64,000 bases of DNA from MESE01 sp036675035 (GTDB lineage Bacteria > Pseudomonadota > Gammaproteobacteria > Burkholderiales > Burkholderiaceae_D), in NCBI GenBank assembly GCA_036675035.1, contig JAKFFO010000007.1:8497-72496 (forward strand). Reading direction: 5' to 3'. Position numbers and translations under genes: made by a program. Each line of letters opens with the position of its first letter. Position 1 is the stretch's first letter. This document shows positions 8,106-16,121 of this stretch, piece by piece. The notes under the pieces were generated by a model. That model was not told where the DNA came from. It did no database searches and was given only the letters and a program-made list of their open reading frames with translations.

Positions 8106-10531
8106 GAAATTATTTCTTGCGCCGCCGCTGGCTGGCGCTCGCCGGCTGGCTTGCCGGTGTCGTGATTTGCGCTGTCATCATTGGCCGTTCGACATTTACC
8201 ACCGACCTGTCCGCATTCCTGCCGCAATCACCGACCAAGGAACAAAAGGTATTGCTGGATCAATTACGCGACGGCGTGATCTCCCGCATGATCCTGGTCG
8301 GCATCGAAGGTGGCAGTGCACCGGTGCGTGCGGCGCTGTCGAAAGAAATTGCCCGGCAGCTGCACGACGACCCGGCGTTTGCTTCGGTCAACAACGGCGA
8401 GCCGGTCAACGCCGCACGCGATCAGGCGTTCATGTTCGGCAACCGCTACCTGCTGAGCCCGACAGTGACGCCCGAGCGCTTCAGTACCGCGGGCTTGCAT
8501 GCAGCGATCGGCGACACCATCGATCTGCTGGCCTCTCCGGCCGGCATGATGATCAAGCCCTTGCTGCCGCGTGACCCCACCGGCGAGATCGTTCAACTGC
8601 TGGACCGGATCAACGGTGGCAATCAACCGCTGATGAGCGATGGCGCATGGGCGTCGCGCGATGGCGCGCGCGCGCTGCTGCTCGCGCAAACGCGTGCGGC
8701 CGGCGCCGATATCGACGGTCAGCAGCACGCAATGGCACGCATCGAGCAGGCGTTCGACGCGGCAGTGCAGCAGCAGGGCCCGGCTGCTGCGGAGGCCAGA
8801 ATGGTCATGACCGGGCCGGGCGTATTTTCGGTCCTGTCGCGCGAGACCATCAAAAGCGAGGTTACGCGGCTGTCGATTATCAGTATCGCGATCATCGTGT
8901 CCTTGCTGCTGCTGGTATACCGCTCGCTGACCGCGCTGGCGCTCGGGCTGCTGCCGGTCGTGTCGGGCGCGCTGGTCGGCGTGGTTGCGGTCAGTCTCGG
9001 CTTCGGTGTAGTGCATGGCATCACGCTTGGATTCGGCACGACGCTGATCGGCGAGGCGGTCGACTATGCCATCTATTTGTTCGTCCAGACCCGGCAGCAG
9101 GCAGGCAGCAATGAGGGCGAGACGCGCGACTGGCTAACGGATTTCTGGCCCACCATTCTGCTGGGAGTGCTCACTTCGATCGTCGGCTTGTCGTCCCTGC
9201 TGCTGTCGAGTTTTCCCGGACTGGCGCAGCTCGGCCTGTATTCGATCGCCGGCCTGGTCACTGCGGCGGCAGTCACGCGCTATGTGTTGCCGCACCTGCT
9301 GCCGGAAAATTTCCATATCCGCGATGTGTCGGCGATGGGGAACCGGCTATCGCGCATCGCGCGCGGGATGACGATATTGCGCTTGCCGCTGACTCTGCTG
9401 ACGCTGGCGGCGGTCCTGGTGGTCGTACAAAATCGTTCGGATCTATGGAATACGCAACTGTCTTCGCTGAGCCCGGTATCGCAGGCGGATCAGGCAACCG
9501 ATGCGCGGCTGCGCGCCGATCTGGGCGCGCCGGACGTACGTTACATGGTGGTGGTGTCCGGCCCGGATCGCGAATCGGTATTGCAATCGGCCGAAAAAGT
9601 TGCGCTGCAGTTGAACCCGCTGGTCGAACAAGGCGTGCTGGCCGGTTTTGAAAGCCCGAGCCATTATTTGCCGAGCGTCGCGACACAGAAAGCAAGACAG
9701 GCCAGCCTGCCTTCCGATCTCGCGCAGCGATTGCAGGAAGCGGTGATCGGCCTGCCGGTACAGCCGCAGCTGTTCGCGCCGTTCATTGCCGATGCCGCCG
9801 CCGCGAAAACCCGCGCACCGCTGCAACGCGCCGATCTGGACCAGACATCGATCGCGCTGGCGGTCGATTCGCTGTTGTTTCAACGCGGCGACGGCTGGAG
9901 CGCCCTGCTGCCGTTGACGGCGCCGGACAGCGTCGCCGGTATTGCGGTCGAACCGGTGCGCACCGCGCTGGCCGCCGCTGCAATGCCGCCACAATCGAAT
10001 GCACTGTTTGTCGACCTGAAAGCGGAGTCGGATCAGCTGTATTCCGGTTACCTGCGCGAAGCCACGATGCTGTCTTTGGGCGGACTGGCCGGGATTGTCG
10101 TCTTGCTGCTGGCGTCGCTGCGTTCACCGCGACGGGTGGTCCGGGTAATGTTGCCGCTGGCGGCAGCGGTCATCACGGTGGTTGCCGGCCTGGCATTATG
10201 CGGGCATCGCCTGACGATCCTGCACTTGATCGGATTACTGCTGGTCGTCGCGGTGGGTTCCAACTATGCGCTGTTCTTCAACCGGAAACATGGAAATAGT
10301 CAGGAGGGCGAACAGGATGCCGGCATCACGCCGCAGGCCTTGACCTCGCTGGTGTTCGCCAACCTGACCACGGTTGCCGGTTTCGGCGTCCTCGGTTTTT
10401 CGCAGGTACCGGTGCTGCAGGCGATCGGCACCACGGTCGGGCCGGGCGCAATACTGGCGTTGATTTTTGCGTCGGTGTTTGCCGGCAAGGCGCCCGTATC
10501 CTCGAACTCTCAACCCGATCCGGGCCGGTAG
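8102..10531 (+). CDS. MMPL/RND-family exporter of the aryl-polyene cluster
   Basis: This 809-residue inner-membrane protein has the two-fold repeated MMPL architecture. Each half has one N-terminal membrane segment, a large periplasmic domain and a block of about five segments (roughly residues 255-430 and 650-800). It likely lifts the lipid-linked polyene out of the inner membrane and hands it to the neighbouring LolA-like carrier, using the proton gradient. Homologues are constant members of aryl-polyene clusters. It starts with an ATGA overlap to the carrier gene and is followed after three bases by the hydrolase. Confidence 0.87.
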   Translation: MRNYFLRRRWLALAGWLAGVVICAVIIGRSTFTTDLSAFLPQSPTKEQKVLLDQLRDGVISRMILVGIEGGSAPVRAALSKEIARQLHDDPAFASVNNGEPVNAARDQAFMFGNRYLLSPTVTPERFSTAGLHAAIGDTIDLLASPAGMMIKPLLPRDPTGEIVQLLDRINGGNQPLMSDGAWASRDGARALLLAQTRAAGADIDGQQHAMARIEQAFDAAVQQQGPAAAEARMVMTGPGVFSVLSRETIKSEVTRLSIISIAIIVSLLLLVYRSLTALALGLLPVVSGALVGVVAVSLGFGVVHGITLGFGTTLIGEAVDYAIYLFVQTRQQAGSNEGETRDWLTDFWPTILLGVLTSIVGLSSLLLSSFPGLAQLGLYSIAGLVTAAAVTRYVLPHLLPENFHIRDVSAMGNRLSRIARGMTILRLPLTLLTLAAVLVVVQNRSDLWNTQLSSLSPVSQADQATDARLRADLGAPDVRYMVVVSGPDRESVLQSAEKVALQLNPLVEQGVLAGFESPSHYLPSVATQKARQASLPSDLAQRLQEAVIGLPVQPQLFAPFIADAAAAKTRAPLQRADLDQTSIALAVDSLLFQRGDGWSALLPLTAPDSVAGIAVEPVRTALAAAAMPPQSNALFVDLKAESDQLYSGYLREATMLSLGGLAGIVVLLLASLRSPRRVVRVMLPLAAAVITVVAGLALCGHRLTILHLIGLLLVVAVGSNYALFFNRKHGNSQEGEQDAGITPQALTSLVFANLTTVAGFGVLGFSQVPVLQAIGTTVGPGAILALIFASVFAGKAPVSSNSQPDPGR

Positions 10532-10534
10532 GCA

Positions 10535-11272
10535 ATGCGCGTTCTGCACGACTTTGCCAACCCCGGGCGGCCGGCTTCGACGCTGATGGTGCTGCTGCCG
10601 GGTGCGCTGCAGCAGCCGGAAGAATTCGTGCAAGCCGGCTTTATCGATGCGGTGCGCCAGCGCAATCTGCCGATCGACCTGGCGCTGGTCGATCCCGCTC
10701 TTCACTATATCGGTGATGCGGTGAACGGCACCACCTTGCGCCGCATCCATGACAGCGTGATTCAGCCGGCACTTTTGCAGCAGTACCAAACGATCCGGCT
10801 CGGTGGTATTTCAATCGGCGGCTTCATGGCGCTCGCATTCGCCGAACGCTATCGCGGCCTGGCAAGCGGCTTGTGCCTGCTTGCGCCGTATCCGGGCGAA
10901 CGCAGGCTGACCGCGGAGATCAAGGCAGCCGGCGGTATTCTCCGATGGAACGACGACGCAGCGCCTGGCGATGATGCCGACCGGCGCATCTGGCGCTGGC
11001 TGAAGAGCATGCAAATGGAAGATCGCGCCGAGTGCCGCATGCAGCGTGATCCAATTCCCGATATCTATCTCGGCTATGGACGTGACGATCGATTCGCGTC
11101 GGGGCAGTTGCTGATGGCCGAGGTGCTCGGTTCGCGCGAGTCAAATAATATCGATGCGGTCGCCGGTGGTCATGACTGGCCGGTATGGCGCAAACTATGG
11201 GAAAATTTTCTCGATCGAACCGCCAAATCAGAGAACGGGCCTGATCGATTTTATGAGAACACTTCACAATGA
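10535..11272 (+). CDS. Alpha/beta hydrolase encoded in the aryl-polyene operon
   Basis: This 245-residue protein has the nucleophile elbow GGISIGGFMAL (serine near residue 92), a possible acid in GYGRDDRF and a histidine in VAGGHDWPVW. No signal peptide is seen, so it is probably cytoplasmic. Position inside the operon (3 bases after the MMPL gene, 4-base overlap with the deacetylase) argues for a role in polyene-lipid metabolism, for example as an editing or chain-release thioesterase. The exact reaction is not deducible. Confidence 0.75.
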   Translation: MRVLHDFANPGRPASTLMVLLPGALQQPEEFVQAGFIDAVRQRNLPIDLALVDPALHYIGDAVNGTTLRRIHDSVIQPALLQQYQTIRLGGISIGGFMALAFAERYRGLASGLCLLAPYPGERRLTAEIKAAGGILRWNDDAAPGDDADRRIWRWLKSMQMEDRAECRMQRDPIPDIYLGYGRDDRFASGQLLMAEVLGSRESNNIDAVAGGHDWPVWRKLWENFLDRTAKSENGPDRFYENTSQ

Positions 11273-12105
11273 CCCCGAGCTCAACGCTTGATTCACCACG
11301 GCGCTGGCGCCCGTCGCCACTGATCTGGCTCACGCTGCTGTTGCATGCGGCGATACTGCCGGCGCTGCTGATCGCGCCGCAACACTGGCGCTGGGTCGTG
11401 GCAGCCATACTGGCCGATCACCTGGTGCTGACGCTGGCCGGATTGTGGCCGCGCAGCGACTGGCTGGGCCCCAACTGGACCCGCTTGCGGGCTGCGTCGG
11501 CTGCGCGCGGTGAAATCGCGCTGACCATCGACGACGGCCCGAACCCGGAAGTCACGCCCCAAGTGCTCGAGATACTGGACCGGTATCGTGTCAAGGCCAG
11601 TTTCTTTTGCATCGGCGACAAGGCGCAACGCTACCCGGAACTGTGCAGGCGCATCATCGAACGCGGCCACAGTATTGAAAACCACAGCCAGCATCACCGG
11701 CACTATTTTTCACTGATGGGTCCGGCCGGCCTGGCGCGCGAGATACAGTCGGCGCAGCAGACGCTGACCGCGATCACCGGGCAGGCGCCGCTGTTCTTTC
11801 GCGCACCCGCAGGTTTGCGCAATCCATTCCTGGATCCGGTGCTTGCTCGTGTCGGATTGCTCCTTGCCGCCTGGACCCGGCGCGGCTTCGATACGCGAAC
11901 CACTGATCCCGACATCGTCAGGCACCGCCTGTTGCAGGATTTGAAAGCCGGCACCATCCTGCTGCTGCATGACGGCAATTGCGCGCGCACGCCAGCCGGC
12001 GTTCCGATGATTGTCGCGGTATTGCCGGCACTGCTTGACGCCGCGGTACAAGCCAAACTTCATTTCGTTACCCTGCCTGCCGCCTTGAAAACCAGCCAGC
12101 CATGA
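11269..12105 (+). CDS. Polysaccharide deacetylase (NodB-homology) protein in the aryl-polyene operon
   Basis: This 278-residue protein has two hydrophobic segments near the N terminus (PLIWLTLLLHAAILPALLIAP and WVVAAILADHLVLTLAGLW), then a NodB domain. The metal-binding triad is visible as TIDDGPNP (Asp-Asp, near residue 87) and HSIENHSQHH (HxxxH). The family removes N- or O-acetyl groups from sugars using a divalent metal. Near a glycosyltransferase and two acyltransferases, it may trim the sugar part of the polyene-lipid anchor. It overlaps both neighbours by ATGA, so it is an integral operon member. Confidence 0.85.
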   Translation: MTPSSTLDSPRRWRPSPLIWLTLLLHAAILPALLIAPQHWRWVVAAILADHLVLTLAGLWPRSDWLGPNWTRLRAASAARGEIALTIDDGPNPEVTPQVLEILDRYRVKASFFCIGDKAQRYPELCRRIIERGHSIENHSQHHRHYFSLMGPAGLAREIQSAQQTLTAITGQAPLFFRAPAGLRNPFLDPVLARVGLLLAAWTRRGFDTRTTDPDIVRHRLLQDLKAGTILLLHDGNCARTPAGVPMIVAVLPALLDAAVQAKLHFVTLPAALKTSQP

Positions 12106-12836
12106 CTACCCAGTTCATCCAAACCCTGCTCGATTCCGCTACCGCACCATACCGCTCCGCAGGCCGCTTCGCATGGCATTTTGCGCGCGGCAAGCTGAGC
12201 GGCGATCCGGTTTTTGTCGGCCTGCTCGAGCATGGCCTGATTCCGGCCAGGGCGCGCATTCTCGATATCGGCTGCGGTCAGGGCTTGCTGGCTTCCTGGC
12301 TATTGTCGGCGCAAGCGCTGCATGCCAGGGGCATCTGGCCGACACACTGGCCTGCGGCGCCGCAGCCGGTGTCGGTTCACGGCATCGAACTGATGCCGCG
12401 CGATGTGGAACGTGCACAGCGGGCACTTGGCGAAACAGCCACGTTCGAGGTGGGCAACATGTGCAGCACCGACTTCGGCAAGGCGGATGCGGTGGTTATC
12501 CTGGATGTATTGCACTATGTGAGCGTTGCGGCACAAAACGATGTATTGCGACGCGTCCGTGATGCGCTGGCACCACGCGGCAAGCTGATTTTGCGCGTCG
12601 GCGATGCAAACGGCGGACTGGCGTTCGCTTGCAGCGTCTGGGTCGACCATCTGGTGACCTTCATTCGCGGCCATCGCAACAGCCGCCTTTACTGCCGGCC
12701 ATTGACGGAATGGCAAACCGCGCTGACCGATCTCGGCTTCAGCGTTGAAACCTTGCCAATGAACAAGGGCACTCCGTTCGCCAATGTGCTGCTGATTGCC
12801 GAACTTGGCGGCGACACAACCATCCCGGTGCCTTAA
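12102..12836 (+). CDS. Class I SAM-dependent methyltransferase in the aryl-polyene operon
   Basis: This 244-residue methyltransferase has the SAM-binding motif ILDIGCGQGLL (near residue 50), the acidic post-I region VHGIELM and motif IV-like DAVVILDVLHYV. Methyltransferases are frequent in aryl-polyene loci, where O-methylation of the aryl head group is a known decoration. This one or the UbiE-like enzyme at 22342 could do that. It starts inside the stop of the deacetylase gene and is separated by 45 bases from the ketosynthase. Confidence 0.82.
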   Translation: MTTQFIQTLLDSATAPYRSAGRFAWHFARGKLSGDPVFVGLLEHGLIPARARILDIGCGQGLLASWLLSAQALHARGIWPTHWPAAPQPVSVHGIELMPRDVERAQRALGETATFEVGNMCSTDFGKADAVVILDVLHYVSVAAQNDVLRRVRDALAPRGKLILRVGDANGGLAFACSVWVDHLVTFIRGHRNSRLYCRPLTEWQTALTDLGFSVETLPMNKGTPFANVLLIAELGGDTTIPVP

Positions 12837-12881
12837 TTTGCTAGAATCGGCGGCCTGAATTCAACCGTCCACCGCTCCGCA

Positions 12882-14075
12882 TTGAAACCGCTCCTTCTTT
12901 CGCACTTCACCGCCACCAGTTGTCTCGGGCGCGGACTTTCCCCGACGCTGGACGCATTGCGCCGGTGCAGTAGCGGCCTGACATCCTGCGATTTCGATAC
13001 GGTCGAGCTTGCAACTTTTATCGGCACGGTGGCAGGTGCCGACGATACGGAAATCCGGTCCGATCTGCAGGCATTCGATTGCCGCAATAACCGCCTGCTG
13101 CAGCTCGCGCTGGAACAGGACGGCTTTGTCGACGCGGTCGGTGCGGCTGTCGCGCGTTACGGCCGCGGCCGGATCGGCGTATTTCTCGGCACCAGTACCG
13201 CCGGGATCCTGCAGACCGAGCTGGCCTACCGGCAGCGCGATGCGCTTACCGGTGCATTGCCTGCCGACTTCCATTACGCGCAAACCCATAACACCTTTTC
13301 AGCTGCCGATTTTGCCCAGCGATACTTTGATCTCACCGGGCCGGCAACTGCGATATCTTCTGCCTGCTCGTCCAGCGCCAAGGTATTCGGCTCGGCTCGG
13401 CGCATGATCGAAGCAGGACTGATCGATGCGGCGGTGGTCGGCGGTGTCGATTCGCTGTGCCTGACCACGCTGTACGGATTCAATTCGCTCGGCCTCGTCT
13501 CCGCGCAGCCATGCCGCCCGTATGATGCGGCGCGCGACGGCATTTCGATCGGCGAAGGCGCTGCGCTTGCGCTGCTGGAACGCATTCCCGACAGCCTCGA
13601 TGCCACTGCGGTACTGCTGCTCGGCGTCGGCGAATCGAGCGATGCGCATCATATGTCGTCGCCGCATCCGGAAGGTCTCGGTGCCAGGATCGCGATGCAG
13701 AATGCATTGTCGATGGCGCAGCTGACACCCGATCGGATCGATTACATCAACCTGCACGGCACGGCCACGATGACCAACGATGCGTCCGAAGGCAGGGCGG
13801 TGGCAGCGCTGTTCGGTGCCTCGACTCCGTGCAGTTCGACCAAGGGTGCGACCGGCCATACACTGGGCGCCGCGGGCGGCATCGAAGCGGTCATTTGTGC
13901 GCTGGCGCTGCAGCACGGGCTTATGCCGGCCGGCATCAACACGACACAGCGCGATCCGGAAATACCGCTCGACTACCTGCTCGAAAATCGCACGCAAGCG
14001 GTCAATCGGGTGCTCAGTAATTCGTTCGGATTCGGCGGCACCAATTGCAGCCTGGTTTTCGGCCGCGCCAATTAG
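12882..14075 (+). CDS. 3-oxoacyl-ACP synthase (ketosynthase) of the aryl-polyene system
   Basis: This 397-residue KAS II-type condensing enzyme has the complete catalytic set: cysteine in AISSACSSSAK (near 162), histidine in NLHGTATMTND (near 292) and lysine/histidine in STKGATGHTLGAAGG (near 321/326). It should elongate the hydroxybenzoyl-ACP starter with malonyl units. The start is TTG at 12882 (MKPLLLSHFT), because no ATG or GTG nearby fits the family N terminus. It is the only ketosynthase with an intact active site in the locus. Ape-type clusters carry at least one more (ApeR). Confidence 0.88.
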   Translation: MKPLLLSHFTATSCLGRGLSPTLDALRRCSSGLTSCDFDTVELATFIGTVAGADDTEIRSDLQAFDCRNNRLLQLALEQDGFVDAVGAAVARYGRGRIGVFLGTSTAGILQTELAYRQRDALTGALPADFHYAQTHNTFSAADFAQRYFDLTGPATAISSACSSSAKVFGSARRMIEAGLIDAAVVGGVDSLCLTTLYGFNSLGLVSAQPCRPYDAARDGISIGEGAALALLERIPDSLDATAVLLLGVGESSDAHHMSSPHPEGLGARIAMQNALSMAQLTPDRIDYINLHGTATMTNDASEGRAVAALFGASTPCSSTKGATGHTLGAAGGIEAVICALALQHGLMPAGINTTQRDPEIPLDYLLENRTQAVNRVLSNSFGFGGTNCSLVFGRAN

Positions 14076-14083
14076 CGAGTGCG

Positions 14084-14884
14084 ATGACGACACTTACCGC
14101 TTATATCGATGGCATCGGCCTGCTCGGACCCGGATTGACCGACTGGCCCGGCGCCCGTGCCGTTCTGGTTGGGCAGATGGCTTACGGATACCAGCCAACC
14201 CGGTTGCCGGCCGCAGCCTCGCTGCCGCCGGCGGAACGGCGCCGCTGCGGCCCCATCGTGAAGTTGACGCTGGCGGTCGGCCATGAAGCAGTGGTTGCAG
14301 CCGGGCGTGAGCCGGCCGGCTTGCCGGCAGTATTTTCCGCCTCCGGCGGCGACGGCAACAATTGCCATGACATCTGCGCGATGCTGGCATCCGACGATCG
14401 CGAAATTTCGCCGACCAAGTTCCACAATTCGGTGCACAACGCGGCGGCCGGTTACTGGAGCATCGCGACCGGCGCGATGGCGTCGTCGTCGGTGCTGTGC
14501 GCATACGATGCGAGCTTCGGCGCAGGATTGCTGGAAGCGATGACCATGGTACTTGTCGACAATACCGATACGCTGCTGCTTGCCTGCGACACAACCTATC
14601 CGGAACCGCTGCGCCAGTCGCGCCCGATTCCCGACGAGTTCGGCGTGGGGCTGGTGCTTGCGAAGCAACGCGGCCCGAAATCACTTGCCAGGATCAGCGC
14701 CACGCTTACCGCCGCCCCGGCCGACCGGATGGCGGACCCGGCGCTTGAGCAGCTCAGGGCGGCGATCCCGGCGGCGCGCAGTTTGCCGCTGCTGCGCGCA
14801 ATTGCGAACGGTGACTCGACGACGGTGATCATCGATTATCTCGACGGCGCGCGGCTTGCGCTGGAAGTAGCTCCGTGCGTTTAG
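14084..14884 (+). CDS. Ketosynthase-like protein lacking the catalytic cysteine (chain-length-factor-like)
   Basis: This 266-residue protein aligns with the N-terminal half of ketosynthases (the 'beta-ketoacyl synthase chain length factor' family found in aryl-polyene clusters). The region equivalent to the nucleophile reads GAMASSSVLCAYDASFGAGLLEA, with no cysteine at the usual position, and no C-terminal HGT motif is present. It therefore probably acts as a non-catalytic partner that forms a heterodimer with the ketosynthase encoded 8 bases upstream and sets chain length. ATG 14084 follows that gene directly. The 3' end overlaps the dehydratase by 10 bases. Confidence 0.8.
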   Translation: MTTLTAYIDGIGLLGPGLTDWPGARAVLVGQMAYGYQPTRLPAAASLPPAERRRCGPIVKLTLAVGHEAVVAAGREPAGLPAVFSASGGDGNNCHDICAMLASDDREISPTKFHNSVHNAAAGYWSIATGAMASSSVLCAYDASFGAGLLEAMTMVLVDNTDTLLLACDTTYPEPLRQSRPIPDEFGVGLVLAKQRGPKSLARISATLTAAPADRMADPALEQLRAAIPAARSLPLLRAIANGDSTTVIIDYLDGARLALEVAPCV

Positions 14885-15321
14885 ATCACGCGTGGATTGC
14901 AGCGCACATCCCGCACCAAAAGGATATGTGCCTGCTCGACCGGGTCGATGCGTGGGATGCGCAACATGTGCGCTGCATCGCGGCCAGCCACCGGCGGCAC
15001 GACAATCCGCTGCGCACGCACGGGCGGCTGGCGGCGGTGTGCGGCATCGAATATGCAGCCCAGGCGATGGCCGTGCATGGCGCGCTGCTGGCGCCGCAAC
15101 AGGCGCCGCGACGCACGGGCTTCCTTGTCAGTGTGCGCGGCACGAAACTGCATGTCGGCTGGCTGGATGATATTTCCGCAGACCTGACGGTAGAGGCGGA
15201 ACAATTCAGCAGCGACGGCAACAACGTCCTGTATGATTTTTCAGTGTTGGCGGAAGGACGTCTTTTGCTTGCAGGGCGCGCGGCCGTAATTATCAATGCA
15301 CATGAGATCGGCAGGCGGTAA
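14875..15321 (+). CDS. Hot-dog-fold 3-hydroxyacyl-ACP dehydratase (ApeP-like)
   Basis: This 148-residue protein has the N terminus typical of the ApeP group (RLDHAWIAAHIPHQKDMCLLDRVDAWD). The GTG at 14875 lies inside the end of the preceding gene. As the second dehydratase in the locus it may form a heterodimer with the short ApeI-like protein (6219-6530), as described for aryl-polyene dehydratases. It probably works on ACP-bound 3-hydroxyacyl intermediates. An 80-base gap separates it from the ketoreductase. Confidence 0.8.
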   Translation: MRLDHAWIAAHIPHQKDMCLLDRVDAWDAQHVRCIAASHRRHDNPLRTHGRLAAVCGIEYAAQAMAVHGALLAPQQAPRRTGFLVSVRGTKLHVGWLDDISADLTVEAEQFSSDGNNVLYDFSVLAEGRLLLAGRAAVIINAHEIGRR

Positions 15322-15401
15322 GGCGGTCTTCCATTTTCCATGTAACAGCGCGATCATATGTCGATCCCGTCCATTCCATCGCCGATATCAGGAGTTCATC
15401 A

Positions 15402-16121
15402 ATGAAACGTGCTCTCGTCACCGGCGGCAGCGGCGCACTCGGATCCGCCATCTGCCGCAGCCTGGCTGCCGACGGTTGCCATGTGTTCGTCCACGCCAAC
15501 AGCCGGCGGGAACAGGCGCAGGCGGTCGCCGATTCGATTACTGCGCTCGGCGGCAGCGCCGAGGTACTGGTGTTCGACGTTACCGATGCCGATGCGGTAT
15601 CGCGCACGCTGCAACCACTGGTCGACGACCAGCCGATCCAGGTTCTGGTCAACAATGCCGGCATTCACGACGATGCGGTGTTTCCGGGTATGCAGGCCGA
15701 CCAGTGGCATCGCGTGATCGACGTGTCGCTCAACGGTTTCTATCACGTCACGCAAGCATTGATGATGCCGATGATCCGCACGCGCTGGGGCCGCATCATC
15801 AACATGTCGTCGGTCGCCGCGCTGGCCGGCAACCGCGGACAGGTGAATTACGCAGCGGCCAAAGGTGCGCTGAATTCCGCCACCAAGTCCCTTGCGCTCG
15901 AAATCGCCAGCCGCGGCATCACTGTCAACGCAGTGGCGCCGGGCATCATCGAAAGTGAAATGAGCGCCGGCGCATTCGACGCGCAGGCGATCGACCGCAT
16001 GGTGCCGATGAAACGCGCCGGCAAGCCGGAAGAAGTGGCCGACCTGATCAGCTTCCTTGCATCGGCGCGTGCCGCGTACATTACCGGCCAGGTCATTTCA
16101 GTCAACGGCGGCTTGATCTAA
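15402..16121 (+). CDS. FabG-like 3-oxoacyl-ACP reductase (ApeQ-like)
   Basis: This 239-residue short-chain dehydrogenase has the NADPH-binding motif VTGGSGALGSAI, the NNAG motif, an active-site serine in NMSSVAAL and the YAAAK catalytic pair. It reduces the beta-keto group during polyene elongation, before dehydration. An AGGAG site lies nine bases upstream of the ATG. It is the last plus-strand gene of the operon. Its 3' end overlaps by 24 bases the 3' end of the MFS gene on the opposite strand. Confidence 0.88.
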   Translation: MKRALVTGGSGALGSAICRSLAADGCHVFVHANSRREQAQAVADSITALGGSAEVLVFDVTDADAVSRTLQPLVDDQPIQVLVNNAGIHDDAVFPGMQADQWHRVIDVSLNGFYHVTQALMMPMIRTRWGRIINMSSVAALAGNRGQVNYAAAKGALNSATKSLALEIASRGITVNAVAPGIIESEMSAGAFDAQAIDRMVPMKRAGKPEEVADLISFLASARAAYITGQVISVNGGLI

